Assembly (NCBI GenBank): GCA_029204225.1
Contig: MU835692.1
Location: 1-37,113, forward strand
Origin: Diphasiastrum complanatum
Taxonomy: Eukaryota; Streptophyta; Lycopodiopsida; Lycopodiales; Lycopodiaceae
Direction of reading: 5' to 3'
DNA: 37,113 nt
Every line of letters begins with the position of its first letter. Positions within the stretch are counted from its first letter, which is position 1. A model generated the notes under the pieces. That model was not told the DNA's origin. It did not search any database and was given only the letters and a program-made list of their open reading frames with translations. Positions 23,591 to 34,052 of the stretch are shown one piece after another. Position numbers and translations under genes: made by a program.

Positions 23591-25299
23591 AGTGAGATGC
23601 CTTATTTTCGCTCAGTTTTGTTGAATAGTGAGTCGTGATCTATTCTTTGATGGCTCAGGATTTTTTTTATCTTTAACCGTTTTTCCAAGTGTTGCTTTTT
23701 TGTGCTTTATATAATTTAGGTGCGTGCTTAATGGAGGTAGCGTATCGGCCTTTACATGCTTGATTTACTTTTTGGAAGTAATTGTTTAATGGAGGTAGCG
23801 TAAAGTAGCAAAGATTCCATAATTTTAAGTGGTTTGTGAAACATTTGCATTTTATAGTATGCTTCATCAAAATCCACTTCTGTGTTTATACTGGGGCTTG
23901 GCAGTTCGGGTTGAAGGCTGGTTTCACATTCTTAATTGGTGTCTGATTATATCGCAGTTTTATTTTCAGCAAGGTCACCTCTTAGGAAGTGTTGCACTTA
24001 CTTAGAACGTGCTTCCAGCAAGTTGCTGGTGTATATAACGTAAACTTTTATAGAAAGTTCTTAAAGAAGTGAGTACGAGATAAAGAATCTTTTAAGGGTT
24101 TTAATATGTGAAATATTTTAGCAGTTCCTTTAGGATGTTACTACGAGATAAAAGAATCTTCAACAGGTCTCCCGTTTGGATTTGCAGATATACTCCTAAA
24201 TTAGGCGTTTGCTGTGCAACTTCGGTATCAAGGATTTCGTTGTAATTAGTATCCAATTTTTTTTCCCTCGGAACTTCTTTGAAAATGAATCGACGTGATT
24301 GAGGCACGAACGGATATTCGGCAGCTCTCTTTGGGCGAGCCTTAAGTTTGTTTTTGGTCTTATCTGTCTGATGGATACAGAGAATGCTCTTAAATGTTTT
24401 ATGCTGTACCTGCTGATTTGATTTGGTCTTTGTCCTTTGAATATGCAATCGTTGGAGGAACTTGACATTAAGTTGGACCGCAAACTGAAGAACACAAAGA
24501 TTGCACACTTGAAAGCCAGTGCGACATGTATGTGTCAAATCGGAGATCATAAGGACGCGTTGCAGTAATATCATTGCTCGCAATTATCCGCTTGTTGCAT
24601 CAGGCTCAGGCTCGAGATTGATGTCTAACATACGATTTTTGTCCTTATAACTTGGCATACTCATCGAGTGATTGAAATAGACCAATCTCAAGTATAGGAC
24701 ATTCAAATTGCCCGAGTTCCATTCCATATCAATGGAATTGATCCTGCAAGTATTTCACTTTTACATTATCGCGGACTACTTTGGGCTCCAGGAAATGGAC
24801 ATTCAATGGCACATGGGGAGAGTATGAAATCAAGTTTAGAGTTTTACTGACGAGGTTCGAACATTTAATCTGCTGAATTGATTTTCGGGGACAATGGCTT
24901 TCCCTATGTCCTTGCATCTTGAGCTCCTTAGTAGAAATCAAGCAATCTTAGAGCAGCAGGATTATGACCAAAGAGTTGGTTATGGTATCTCTCGCATAGA
25001 AATTTTCTAACGATTTTTCTGGTAGAGGGAATTCTATTGCTCAGAGAACTCTTTTGTCAATTCATCTCGAAATTGCTTTGTCACCGAAATGAGCCTCGGG
25101 AAATGACAGACCCTGTGCGAAACGCTTGTTTGCAGTAATTACACGTTTTTTACTTTAATGTTTTTTTGATTTCTTACATCTATAGTTTCTCCGTCTCTGC
25201 TGTAATTTTGCATTTTTCCAATCCAATGGCTGAATGCTTGCTAGTATTAAAATCAAACTGAATGATGGATACTTTCCTTAATCAGCTTGTTTCTCAGGA
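23591..25299. other. Mostly unassigned stretch upstream of the gypsy remnant
   Basis: No gene is recognised. GTAGCGTA with AATGGAGGTAGCG recurs at 23730 and 23792. A long - strand open frame (24583-24101) shows no domain and overlaps the candidate exon remnant on the + strand. I take it as chance. Confidence 0.3.
24443..24568 (+). pseudogene. Possible proteasome RPN7-like exon fragment
   Basis: A 41-residue frame contains LEELDIKLDRKL and IAHLKASATCMCQIGDHKDA. The spacing of LDxK(I/L), AHLxK/A and IGDxxxAL resembles the first helices of the 26S proteasome lid subunit RPN7/PSMD6, a scaffold of the regulatory particle, although several residues are missing in the middle. It ends in TAA where the family continues. 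No neighbouring exon was found. The match is short and rests on memory of the family pattern, so it may be chance. Confidence 0.2.
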
Positions 25300-25910
25300 G
25301 TTAGAGTGCGAACCATCCCTCAACCACTTGGTTTACCCGCTGTGTGGCCATCTGGCTGAGGGTTATTCCCACTAATCATGTGGCAACCCCTACAGATGTT
25401 TCCGCAAATCTATTGCGAGTTTAAGAGCGTTGATGTTAATCTTTGTGGGAATAAAATGTGCCAATTTTTTGAAGCGATCAACCACCATCCACAAGAATCA
25501 TTTTTCTTCATCTTTGGGAGACTAGTAACAAAATCCATTACTCTCCCACTACTGGCTAGTACCTATAGTGGGTTCAACCATCCTTTCGGTTTGCTTCTAT
25601 CAACCTCGACTACTTGTTAATGCAGAGATATTTGTGGGATAATCTTCACTTCCTTTTCATGCATGGCAAAAAATATGTTTTTGAATCCAGAGTGTTCTTT
25701 GGAAAGTGAGACACCCTATAGGTGGCACAATACAAGAGGTCCTTTAGGTTAATATCTACAAGCACAAACATGTTTCTCCATGAAACAATAACCCATCTTT
25801 TATAAAGTATGTCAAATATTGCTTGAATTTCAAGCTCAAGAAGTTCATCAATTATCATTTTGATTATCCAGCATGCGTCGTGGAGGAAATCCAGGACTCT
25901 ATAAATCAAA
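25300..25910 (-). pseudogene. Ty3/gypsy integrase remnant
   Basis: Read on the - strand from right to left: FIKDGLLFHGETCL (about 25808-25767) resembles the segment before the zinc-binding domain of gypsy integrase. Near 25545-25440 come MDFVTSLPKMKKND, WVVVDRF-like and KLAHFIPTKINI strings, the hallmark of the gypsy integrase core. NNPQPDGHTAG (about 25375-25340) resembles the HPQTDGQTER motif. The frames change repeatedly, stops are frequent and the middle of the core is deleted, so it is inactive. It is unrelated in position to the gypsy LTR at 6484-7304. Confidence 0.7.
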
Positions 25911-27869
25911 AGGTCGATTTCTCTTTTTGTTCACATCCAGTACGATTATAGACTTAACATCAATACATCTAGGCGGGACGTACTAGTCCAGAAAATTAAG
26001 AGGTAGTACATTTATTGTTTGCCATCGCAGTAGATATCTGATTCATATTTGAGATCAAATTGTGGCCACTTTTTTATGTTGATTGATTGTATTTACTATT
26101 TATAGTGCTTTTGTTCTCAAGCGACGTTCACCACATTTTTCCAAGCTGAAAAGAATTTGATTCTTCCTTTTATCTCAAAGAGGAAAATCTCTGATGAGGA
26201 AGGAGTCCATGCAGAGAGACTGTCATCAAGTTTTTCTTTGAAACTATTTTGGCCAAGGTGAAATGTTGTAATTTGATTGGTCGTTCTATTCAGTGAGGTA
26301 AAACTCTGATGAGGAAGGAGGCGGAGTTGTCTTATGGCAGTCGTTCTTTCTTCAGAGAATTCGCTACTGGTGTAGGATTAATCTATGAATGCTAATGTGG
26401 ACATACATTTATGCATGTGAGAAATGATTCTTCTTCTGTTGAGACTCTGATGGGAAGGGAGAAGCCCATTCAGATTTTTCGAAACGAGTTTTTTAATGGC
26501 ATTCTGCCCTGCTCCTTTGGAGTAGCACAATTCACAAGTATGTTACTGCTTATGATTTCTCATATGGAGATAGAGTTATGCATAGCATTTCATATCACTC
26601 TTTTGTCCTCATGAGATGGGTAAGCTTGTCAAGGCATATAGTCCATGCTATCTATGAATCATGATGCAATTAGCATGAAGACTTTTTAAGTATAATCTGT
26701 TAAGTAAAAGATTACATGTTTTTCTTTTTTAATTTGCAGATATTTATGCTCGACTGTCATTGAAGGAATTATTTTAAGCTTTCGTAGATTAGAGAAACAA
26801 CATTATAATACGAAATTACGAATAGAGTTAAACTGTGGTCGTAGCTTACAGTCTGATGAATTGTAGGTTTTTCTTTGTTTTTGTCTTGTGGCTTTATGTT
26901 AAAGAAAAGATCTAAAGTGAAAGTTTGATGGTGACTGAGAAAAAGTACTTCTTGCAATTCATGTGATACTCATATGTTGTTAAGTTCAGATGTTACATTA
27001 TCAAGCATTCAGTGAAGGCAGTCCCTCTATGGCATATGAAAAATACTGGACATCAGGAGCGCCTGCTCAATATTTATGAAACAAAATCAGACTCTGTCAA
27101 GTATGCTCTTTAATCTTGAACATGTTCTTTGCTCTATTGACCATTTACACCTTTCATATGAAACGACTTGGCGTGGATTTTCCTGACGTTGTGCTAGGTT
27201 CTACTTACTGCAAGCTAAGTATATTCTTCAGCATCTTCTCTCATTCTGTTTGCGAAAATATTTTGAACTATATCTTGAAAAGTTAAGCCCAACAATCTCT
27301 GATATTTCAAGAAAAATCTAGAACCCTTCTTCTTTGATTATATTTTCGAATGATATCTTGAGGAGTTGGGCCCAATATTTAGAGTCATGTGTACGACTAA
27401 GAATCATGCTAGAGCTAGTCAGTCATGGGTATTCTAACTTGTGCAAATGACTCAAAATTAAGTTTTGTTATTACGTCATAACCACTAACTATGCTCTGCC
27501 ATGGTTTTCTACATATGCTCAGTTTAACGTGGTAGATTTGTTTGTCAACAGGCCATAAGCTGGATGGGACTTTAAACACAGAATTCTGGGCATTGGAAAT
27601 GGATCTGCATTCTTTGAATCAAAACTAAGGATTGTGAGGTAAGCAATAGTTTATCTTTGTGCTCACTGTAGATTCAGTTCGTGCAGAGTTCTTGTAGTGA
27701 TATGGTTTGAGAAACAAATGTCAAGAACTAACTAGCTTAGCAGACCTCCCATGATTTATAGTTGAAGCATGAGAAAAGGTTTCAATTAAATTGCCAGCAG
27801 TTTTGTGGCTGAATTTTTGCCGACTTTGAAATGGATTTAATCTGAAACAGACATTCTGGAGAAAAAGAA
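25911..27869. other. Region upstream of the ZIP gene
   Basis: No coding exon is recognised. A 16-base phrase CTCTGATGAGGAAGGA recurs at about 26188 and 26306, and as CTCTGATGGGAAGGA at 26445. The presumed 5' UTR of the ZIP gene ends here. CTGAAACAG/ACATTC (27850/27851) could be a splice acceptor just before the start codon. No clear TATA box can be tied to a start. Confidence 0.35.
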
Positions 27870-29275
27870 ATGTTGAGCTCATTTCATTGTGGTCCTGAGG
27901 CAGAAGGTGACTGCAGAGATTCAGCAGAATCATTATGGCTGAAGACTGTTGCTATGCTCATGATTTTTTTTGCTAGTGCCTTTGGAGTAGCATTACCCTT
28001 GATTGGTAAAAACACGACGTTTTTAAGAGCAGATGGGACTCTTTTTTGCATTGCAAAGCCCATGGCTGCTGGAGTAGTACTAGCAACTGGGTTTGTGCAC
28101 ATATTGCCTGATGCACTCGAAGCTTTGACCAGCCAATGCTTGCCGGAGTTTCCCTGGAGAAGGTTTCCGTGTGCAGGTTTTATCTCAATGCTTGCAGCTT
28201 TGGGCACACTTCTGATTGAGTTTGTGGGCACAGAATTTTATGAAAGGAAACACATCAATCAAAAGGAAAAGGATATAGTGAACTCTTTGCAGAGTAAAAC
28301 GACTGAAGACATCTTGATAAGTTTACTGGAAAACAAGCAAACCCTAGAAAATAATGAACATGGGAGGAAGGAAAATATGCACAAAGTAGGGATCCAAGCT
28401 CAGGCAGCTGCTGATGGTGACAACCATTTGGGAGGCGATTCTTGTGTGGATGGTACCCTTCACAATGTGCATAGACAACAGCTTAATCACAGACACCAAA
28501 CTGCTTTGGATAAACATGAGCTGGAAAATGTTAGGCATGTGGTGATTTCTCAGGTGATGAGATTATACTCTATTTCTGTCTTTTTAAGATAAAAGGATGT
28601 TTGCTGAATCTAATTTATTTCTTTTGTAGGTTTTGGAACTTGGCATAATAACACATTCAGTCGTTATAGGAGTGTCATTGGGCGTATCTGAAAGTCCATG
28701 TACTATTAGGCCTTTGTTGGCAGCATTGTCATTTCATCAGTTTTTTGAAGGTTTTGCTCTTGGAGGCTGCGTCTCTCAGGTATTTCTCTGACACATGCAT
28801 CTAGACCATTGAAATGATATTCATGTGATTTTTGGGAGAATGATGACACTTGATACAAAGTTGAATGAGAAGATTTAATGTGGAAAGGATTTTTTGTACT
28901 GAAATGGGATATTCTAGAAGCTTGCAATTTGCAGCACCTGACTTGTTCTTGAGCTTTTGAATTTAATAGGCTGGAATCTCGTCGTCCTCTTCAATACTCA
29001 TGGCTTTTTTTTTTACCATCACCACTCCAGCCAGCATTGGAGCTGGCATTGCTATATCTTCGTTTTACAACGTAAACAGTCCACAAGGTGTGATAATTGA
29101 GGGAGTTTTTGACTCAATATCAGCTGGCATACTTATTTACATGGCATTGGTCAGCTTGATAGCTTCCGACTTTCTTAGCGAACAGATGCGCTCTGACAGG
29201 AGAAAGCAAGCATTGTCGTATCTTTCCATCTTTTTGGGGGCGATGGTTATGTCATCTCTAGCTCTGTGGGCATAA
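27870..29275 (+). CDS. ZIP family zinc/iron-type metal transporter, three exons
   Basis: Exons 27870-28553, 28630-28779 and 28970-29275 join in phase 0 with GT...AG introns of 76 and 190 bases and encode 379 residues, normal for plant ZIP proteins. They move divalent metals (Zn, Fe, Mn) into the cytosol across the plasma or an organelle membrane. Membrane helices lie near residues 25-45, 60-84, 101-120, 230-250, 256-275, 286-309, 318-342 and 358-378. Metal-site signatures are [12 protein letters not shown] in helix 4 (His237, Ser238, Gly242) and [11 protein letters not shown] in helix 5 (His264, Glu268, Gly269). The variable loop (about 122-228) is His-bearing and rather long. The C-terminal half resembles the ZIP2/ZIP11-like clade. 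A TGA at 27843-27845 in frame makes 27870 the first start. No obvious signal peptide precedes helix 1. No break is seen. Confidence 0.93.
28554..28629 (+). other. ZIP intron 1
   Basis: It starts GTGATGAG and ends TTTTGTAG. Removing it joins codon CAG (Gln228) to GTT (Val229) and restores helix 4. Reading through it instead gives a stop within 13 codons. Confidence 0.9.
28780..28969 (+). other. ZIP intron 2
   Basis: It starts GTATTTCT and ends TTTAATAG. Removing it joins CAG (Gln278) to GCT (Ala279), giving the family-typical continuation after helix 5. Confidence 0.9.
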
Positions 29276-30097
29276 GCCTGTGATTTCTTTATATTACATA
29301 AGTTATTGCCTTACATTGTATCTTTGTAAAGATCTATATTCCACGTAGAGATGCCATAAGCTTCTTTTTTTGGAAAAACAAACATAGTTATTGTACAGGA
29401 TTTGTTATGAACAAGAAGCATATCCCTTGTACAAGATTCGGTGCACATAAGGGGAAAAGTTAGATGCACACAGTGCTCTCTGAATATTTTCCTCATGTGA
29501 ATTTTTTTGTGGAATATGAGGAAGTTAGAACCTGAAATCCTGGTAATTTTATGGTTTGATAATGCAATGCTGCAATGAGGTAATGTCCCATGGCCGTTGG
29601 TCCTATTTTTTCTGGCATAAGGGATGAAGTTAAAAGTTAAAACCAGTTCAATTAATGGCTTGATAGAAGGAATGTAGGAGATATGCGGTATATTCTTTCT
29701 CAATGGCGAGTGAGTGTGTGTTTTGCCCTGGCGCCTTTGAGGTAACAAAAGATGTTCATAAACAGCATGTAGGATATATTTCACTCATCCTGTCTTAAAA
29801 AAATTACATTTTTCAATTAATGGATGTGAAAGTTTTGAGTTCTTACAATGAAACAGATAGCAAGCTTTGTGCTTATGGCCAACTAAATGCAGTGAGTATG
29901 CTTTTTGGTATTGGCACCTGGGAGATCACAGAGAATTGAACACAATCCAACCAACTCACCACATGTGGGAAGATCAAATCTAGTGAGCATGGAGGTATAT
30001 ATATGTTCATATCAATACCAACACTGTAACCAACAGAGCCAACGTTGGGGAATGGCTCATGTCATTCTTGTTTGCTTTTGTATCATGTGAATTTGTG
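29276..30097. other. Presumed ZIP 3' UTR and intergenic DNA
   Basis: AT-rich sequence after the stop codon. No canonical AATAAA is seen near it. A 157-codon - strand frame (29784-29311) has no domain and lies antisense to the 3' UTR, so it is taken as chance. Confidence 0.4.
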
Positions 30098-30555
30098 TGC
30101 AACTACTTAGCAAAGCTTGTTGGAAGTTATGAGGTGTTGGTGATGCCTCCTAAGGTGAATATTGCTTTTGTATACTCTGGTGAGGTTACAGTTCAATCTA
30201 GTGGAAATTGTTTTCATGCAACTGTTTGTTGGTTCAAAGTTGCAAGGTGGTGGTGTCAATGCCTTCATGTTGCAGTTCCTATTTATGTGACTGTCAAATA
30301 TGACCTACGTCCAATTTTTTGAATACACTTGGCCACTTGTGCAAGACATTGGTTGGGATGTGAAGTTGCATATTTATTTAGAAGTAATAACCGTCCAACT
30401 TTAAGTGTTGTAAGTTATGTTTCAATTTAGCAAATATTTTAGTACAACTACTCAATGGAGCTAGTTGGTAGTTACAAGGTGGTGGCATGTGCCTCACAAA
30501 GTGAATATTGCTTTTTGTATGGTACAATTAGGTTACATTTGAACTAGAGATTGTG
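30098..30555 (+). repeat. Diverged direct repeat of about 110 bp, two copies
   Basis: CAACTACTTAGCAAAGCTTG with GTGAATATTGCTTTTGTAT and GGTTACA further on (30098-30210) recurs as CAACTACTCAATGGAGCTAG with GTGAATATTGCTTTTTGTAT and GGTTACA (30445-30555). Confidence 0.65.
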
Positions 30556-30659
30556 CTCTTGCTTCAATAGCAGTCTCATTTTAGGCTCGGCCCCTTTGGG
30601 CCTCGCCCAATTTTTTTTGGAAATCCTTACTGGGCAGAATGGCCTTTGCCCGGCTCCTT

Positions 30660-30901
30660 CCATTGTGTAATGGATACCTGAAATTTTTTCAGAAGCACAT
30701 TACAAAGCATAATAGGCAGGTTTGACTTTGACTGATTAACACAAATGTGCCACGTGGCAGTTGTCCGGAATCCATACGGACGGGCACAGACAGGCAGAAA
30801 AAAGAAGTGCAGAATCTGCCTTTGAAAATAACACACATTTTTTGCTTTCTAATTTATCTAAAAATGGGCATAATATGCATAAGGTATCCATTACGTGGTG
30901 G
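30660..30901. repeat. Possible small inverted-repeat element, 242 bp
   Basis: CCATTGTGTAATGGATACCT (30660-30679) is mirrored by AGGTATCCATTACGTGGTGG (30882-30901), with 16 of 20 pairs matching. A G-box palindrome GCCACGTGGC lies inside (30749-30758), followed by a small hairpin GTCCG/CGGAC (about 30764-30782). No target-site duplication is evident. Confidence 0.35.
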
Positions 30902-31819
30902 GTGAGGGATTGGAATTTTCATAAAGTTATGGCTATATGTTTGCACATGTTCATGTAGCATTATGAAGCTAACGAGAATCAGAATTTACCTTTTTAAACA
31001 TGCATATGTGTGCCTTTAGTAAAACATGATCTTTAAAATTTGTACTCTTCAAACTTGAAATCTTGTACAAAGAATCTCCCTAATCTCCCTTCAGATGGTG
31101 TGAGTTGATAGTTAGTAGCTCACACATTTTAGTGAATTCTGCATGCTAGTGATTCACTCCCAAAATCAATTCGAAGCATCAACATTGGCTATTACCATTG
31201 TTAATGCTTCAAAGTATCACTACCTTGCCGTTCTACGTTGCCTTGCATTTTGATAAGTTTATATTCCTTTTAGACTTGAGCATTATCATATAGTAGTGTA
31301 TTAACAAGTAAAACTACCAAAGTAATCTATGCTCATTGATACAAAATTGGTAATGCAAAAACATGGTTGTTTTTTTTTAGTACGTGATCATGTATGTTGT
31401 TGATTTTGTTTAGGGTGTGTTTATATGGAAACATGGTTGGCCTTTATAGTATGCGTTCATGCATGTTGTTGATTTTGTTAAGGGGGCGATGAAGTATATA
31501 GTTGGCTTTGTTGGAAGGTTGTCCAACATCCTATTTATGTCCATTTTTCTCTTGTGATTAAGCTCTTATTGTGGTGATTTCCATTTCTAATCACTCTTTT
31601 CTAAGTGGTATCTAAGAAGTTCGTGTTAAAAATTACATTTTGCCTACCTTAGTAGATAACAAATTCTATTGTACTTCATATAGTATCAATAAAACTCCAT
31701 GGGATCAGAACTTGCTCAACTGTTATTTGATAGTTGTTAACAATAATCAAACTAAGGCTAATAGATAGATATCGGTAGAAGCCTAGTGGGAGTTAATGGT
31801 CACAACAGAGACAACATCA
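30902..31819. other. Unassigned intergenic stretch
   Basis: AT-rich. A pair of phrases, ATGTTGTTGATTTTGTT with CATGGTTG nearby (about 31394 and 31454), is the only repeat noticed. No gene is recognised. Confidence 0.4.
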
Positions 31820-33060
31820 TGGTCCAGTGTCGTCGAACAGAGTCTGTTTTTCAGATCGTCTCTTCCGTCCTGTGCTGCACGCCGAGACGAATCCACATGA
31901 CTAAACCTGGCTCCAAACGGTTTAGTACTCATAGTGAAACGTGCGTCCGAACCAGAAACCCTAAACGTAGTCCCGGGATTCTCGGTACGTCGAGCTAGGA
32001 ATTGGTCAAATTCAGTAAAAAATAGTCAAACCTTCGGACGGGAGGTGTCCACAAGTTTGTGGGCTCGACACGAACCCACAAGACCATTTGCAGTTCAATT
32101 CCAAAATCGTTTTTCTGGAAACGCCCTTTATGTTTGAGGGAATGCCACGAAATGGACTACTTTTCAACATTCCCGAGAAATGGTCTAGTGTCCTTGAACG
32201 GAGTTCGTTTTTTAGACCCTCTGTTCCGTCATGTGTTGCACGCTGAGATGAACCCACAGGACTAAACCGGACTCCAAACGGTTCAGTACTCACAACAAAA
32301 CATGTGTCCGAACCATAAACCCTAAACGTAGTCCTGGGATTCGAGGCCCGTTGAGTCAGGAATTGGTCGGATTCAGTAATAAATGGTCAGAACTTCGGAT
32401 GGGAGGTGTACACAGGTTCATGGGCTTGACATGAACCCACATGACCATTTGCAACTCATTTCCAACGTCATTTGTCCGGAAACGTCCTTTCTGTAAGGGG
32501 GAATGCCACTAAATGGACTACTTTCCAACATTTTCAAGAAATGGTCCAGTGTCGCCAAACGGAGTCCGTTTTTAAGACCCTCTGTAACATCCTGTGCTGC
32601 ACGCTGGGACGAATCCGCAGGACTAGACTGGACTCCAAACAGTTTCGTACTCACAGGGAAACGTGCATCCAAATCAGAAACCCTAAACGCAGTCGTGGGA
32701 TTATAGGCCCGTCGAGCCAGAAATTGGTCAAATTCAGTAAAAAATAGTCAGAATCTCGGACGGTAGGTGTCCAGAGGTTTGTAAGCTCAACATGAACCCA
32801 CTGGACCAGTTGTTACTCAATTCTGACGTCGTATGCTTGAAAACGCCCTTCGTGCCTGGAGGAACGCCACTAGGGCACAATAAATGGACTATTTTTTGAC
32901 ATTTTCGAGAAGTAGTCCAGTATCGCCGAACGGGCTCCGTCTTGCATGCCATATGTTTCATCCAGTCCTGCACGTCGAGACGAACCCGCATCAACAAACC
33001 GGGATCCAAGCAGTTCAGTATGCATAGAGAAACATGCATTCAAGCCAGGAGCAGTCCAGA
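31820..33060 (+). repeat. 361-bp satellite, about 3.4 monomers
   Basis: Monomers start with TGGTCCAGTGTCG or variants at 31820, 32181, 32542 and 32913 (spacings 361, 361, 371). Shared blocks include GAACCCACA-GACCATTTGCA, GAAACGCCCTTT and GGAATTGGTCAAATTCAGTA. AAACCCTAAAC lies at 31956, 32317 and 32678, exactly 361 apart. The fourth monomer is truncated and lacks it. The open frames within are shadows of the repeat. Confidence 0.92.
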
Positions 33061-33111
33061 GAATTGTAAAGATATCGAATTTTTGAGAAATCAAGGCATG
33101 CACATGCACAC

Positions 33112-33554
33112 TCATACACACACCTTGGACGGATTGGATCGAGGCGGATTTATTCCGACCCTTTGTATATTTTCAACCCTTTGTATTTTTTCGACCCTTT
33201 GTACTATCAACTCAGAAATCCAAATTTCTGACCGATAGTATCGGTTTTTACAATGGGTCAGATTTATACACTGGGTCGAAAAGTAACATAGTATCAAAAA
33301 ATAAACAAAGGGTAAAAAATTTATACTGGGGTGAAAATATGCACATGGGTCGGATTTATCGACCCGATCTAGGGTCGAACATGCCAGATAATTTTTACCT
33401 CGATCCAAGGTCGGAAAATCTCCTTTTGACAAGGATGACATTGGGTCAGAAAAAATCCGACACTGGATTTTTGACCTTCTGAAAAACTCGAGCCTTCTTT
33501 TTCTTGGTTTTGTATAGCTTTCAGGATGCTCATTATTGAGGCTGAGTGCCAACA
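33112..33554 (-). mobile_element. Solo or truncated copia-type LTR
   Basis: On the - strand it starts TGTTGGCACTCAGCCTCAAT (33554) and continues AATGAGCATCCTGAAA. This matches the start of the copia LTR at 16592. The remainder diverges. Near its left end are three 18-20 base units of the form ACAAAGGGTCGAAAAAAT (33150-33210, - strand). No internal region or polypurine tract follows in the flanking DNA. The left boundary is a guess at the CA-rich stretch. Confidence 0.5.
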
Positions 33555-33732
33555 AAACACACATACATACCACATGCATGAACAACATATTCACTTTGAA
33601 TTGTGGGCCGCTCATTAACAAACATTTGCAAACACAGATACCACCCGTCAACCTTTTTATTAAGATACTCCATGTGCTATTGTTGAACATGGTTAAATTT
33701 TGACCCCTACTAGGGCCGAGATGTGTGAGTTA

Positions 33733-34052
33733 TGTTAGATATTCGACATGCGAGATGTGCCACCATCCAAATCATCGGCCGCCACCTAGATCGGCCTCCA
33801 TTGCCCGTCAACAACGGACACTCTTTATTAGTATATATATATCAACGACGGGCACTCTTTATTAGTATATATATATATATACTAATAAAGAGTGCCTGTT
33901 GTTGACGGGCAATGGAGGCCGATCTAGGTGGCGGCATATATATACTAATAAATAGTGCCCGTCGTTGACAGGCAATGGAGGCCGATCTAGGTGACGGCCG
34001 ATGATTTGGATGGTCGCCGATCTCGCACAGCTCGCATCTCAAATATCTAACA
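33733..34052. mobile_element. Foldback element, 320 bp
   Basis: It begins TGTTAGATATT and ends AATATCTAACA. The left arm (CACCATCCAAATCATCGGCC, then CACCTAGATCGGCCTCCATT, then GCCCGTCAACAACGG) returns inverted on the right. The right arm is duplicated: GGCAATGGAGGCCGATCTAG occurs at about 33909 and 33971. The centre is a palindrome around CACTCTTTATTAGTATATAT. No target-site duplication is seen. The right end touches the start of duplicon copy B. Confidence 0.75.

Noticed and set aside
24101-24583. 160-codon open frame on the - strand
   Set aside because: No domain, no homologous pattern, composition like the surrounding non-coding DNA. It lies antisense to a candidate exon remnant.
24841-24880. 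GAGGTTCGAAC as a tRNA T-arm
   Set aside because: No matching acceptor, D or anticodon arms around it.
26185-26460. Three CTCTGATGAGGAAGGA-like phrases considered as box C/D snoRNAs
   Set aside because: The base before TGATGA is C, not a purine, matching D boxes and terminal stems are missing, and similarity does not extend beyond the 16-base core.
29311-29784. 157-codon open frame on the - strand downstream of the ZIP gene
   Set aside because: Antisense to the presumed 3' UTR with no recognisable domain. Length is compatible with chance in AT-rich DNA.
31786-33238. Several 67-101 codon frames on both strands
   Set aside because: They recur every 361 bases because the DNA is a satellite.
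33112-33690. 192-codon - strand frame with QRVEKIQRVENIQRVGI repeats
   Set aside because: It reads through the solo LTR and a short direct repeat in it. No coding signature.
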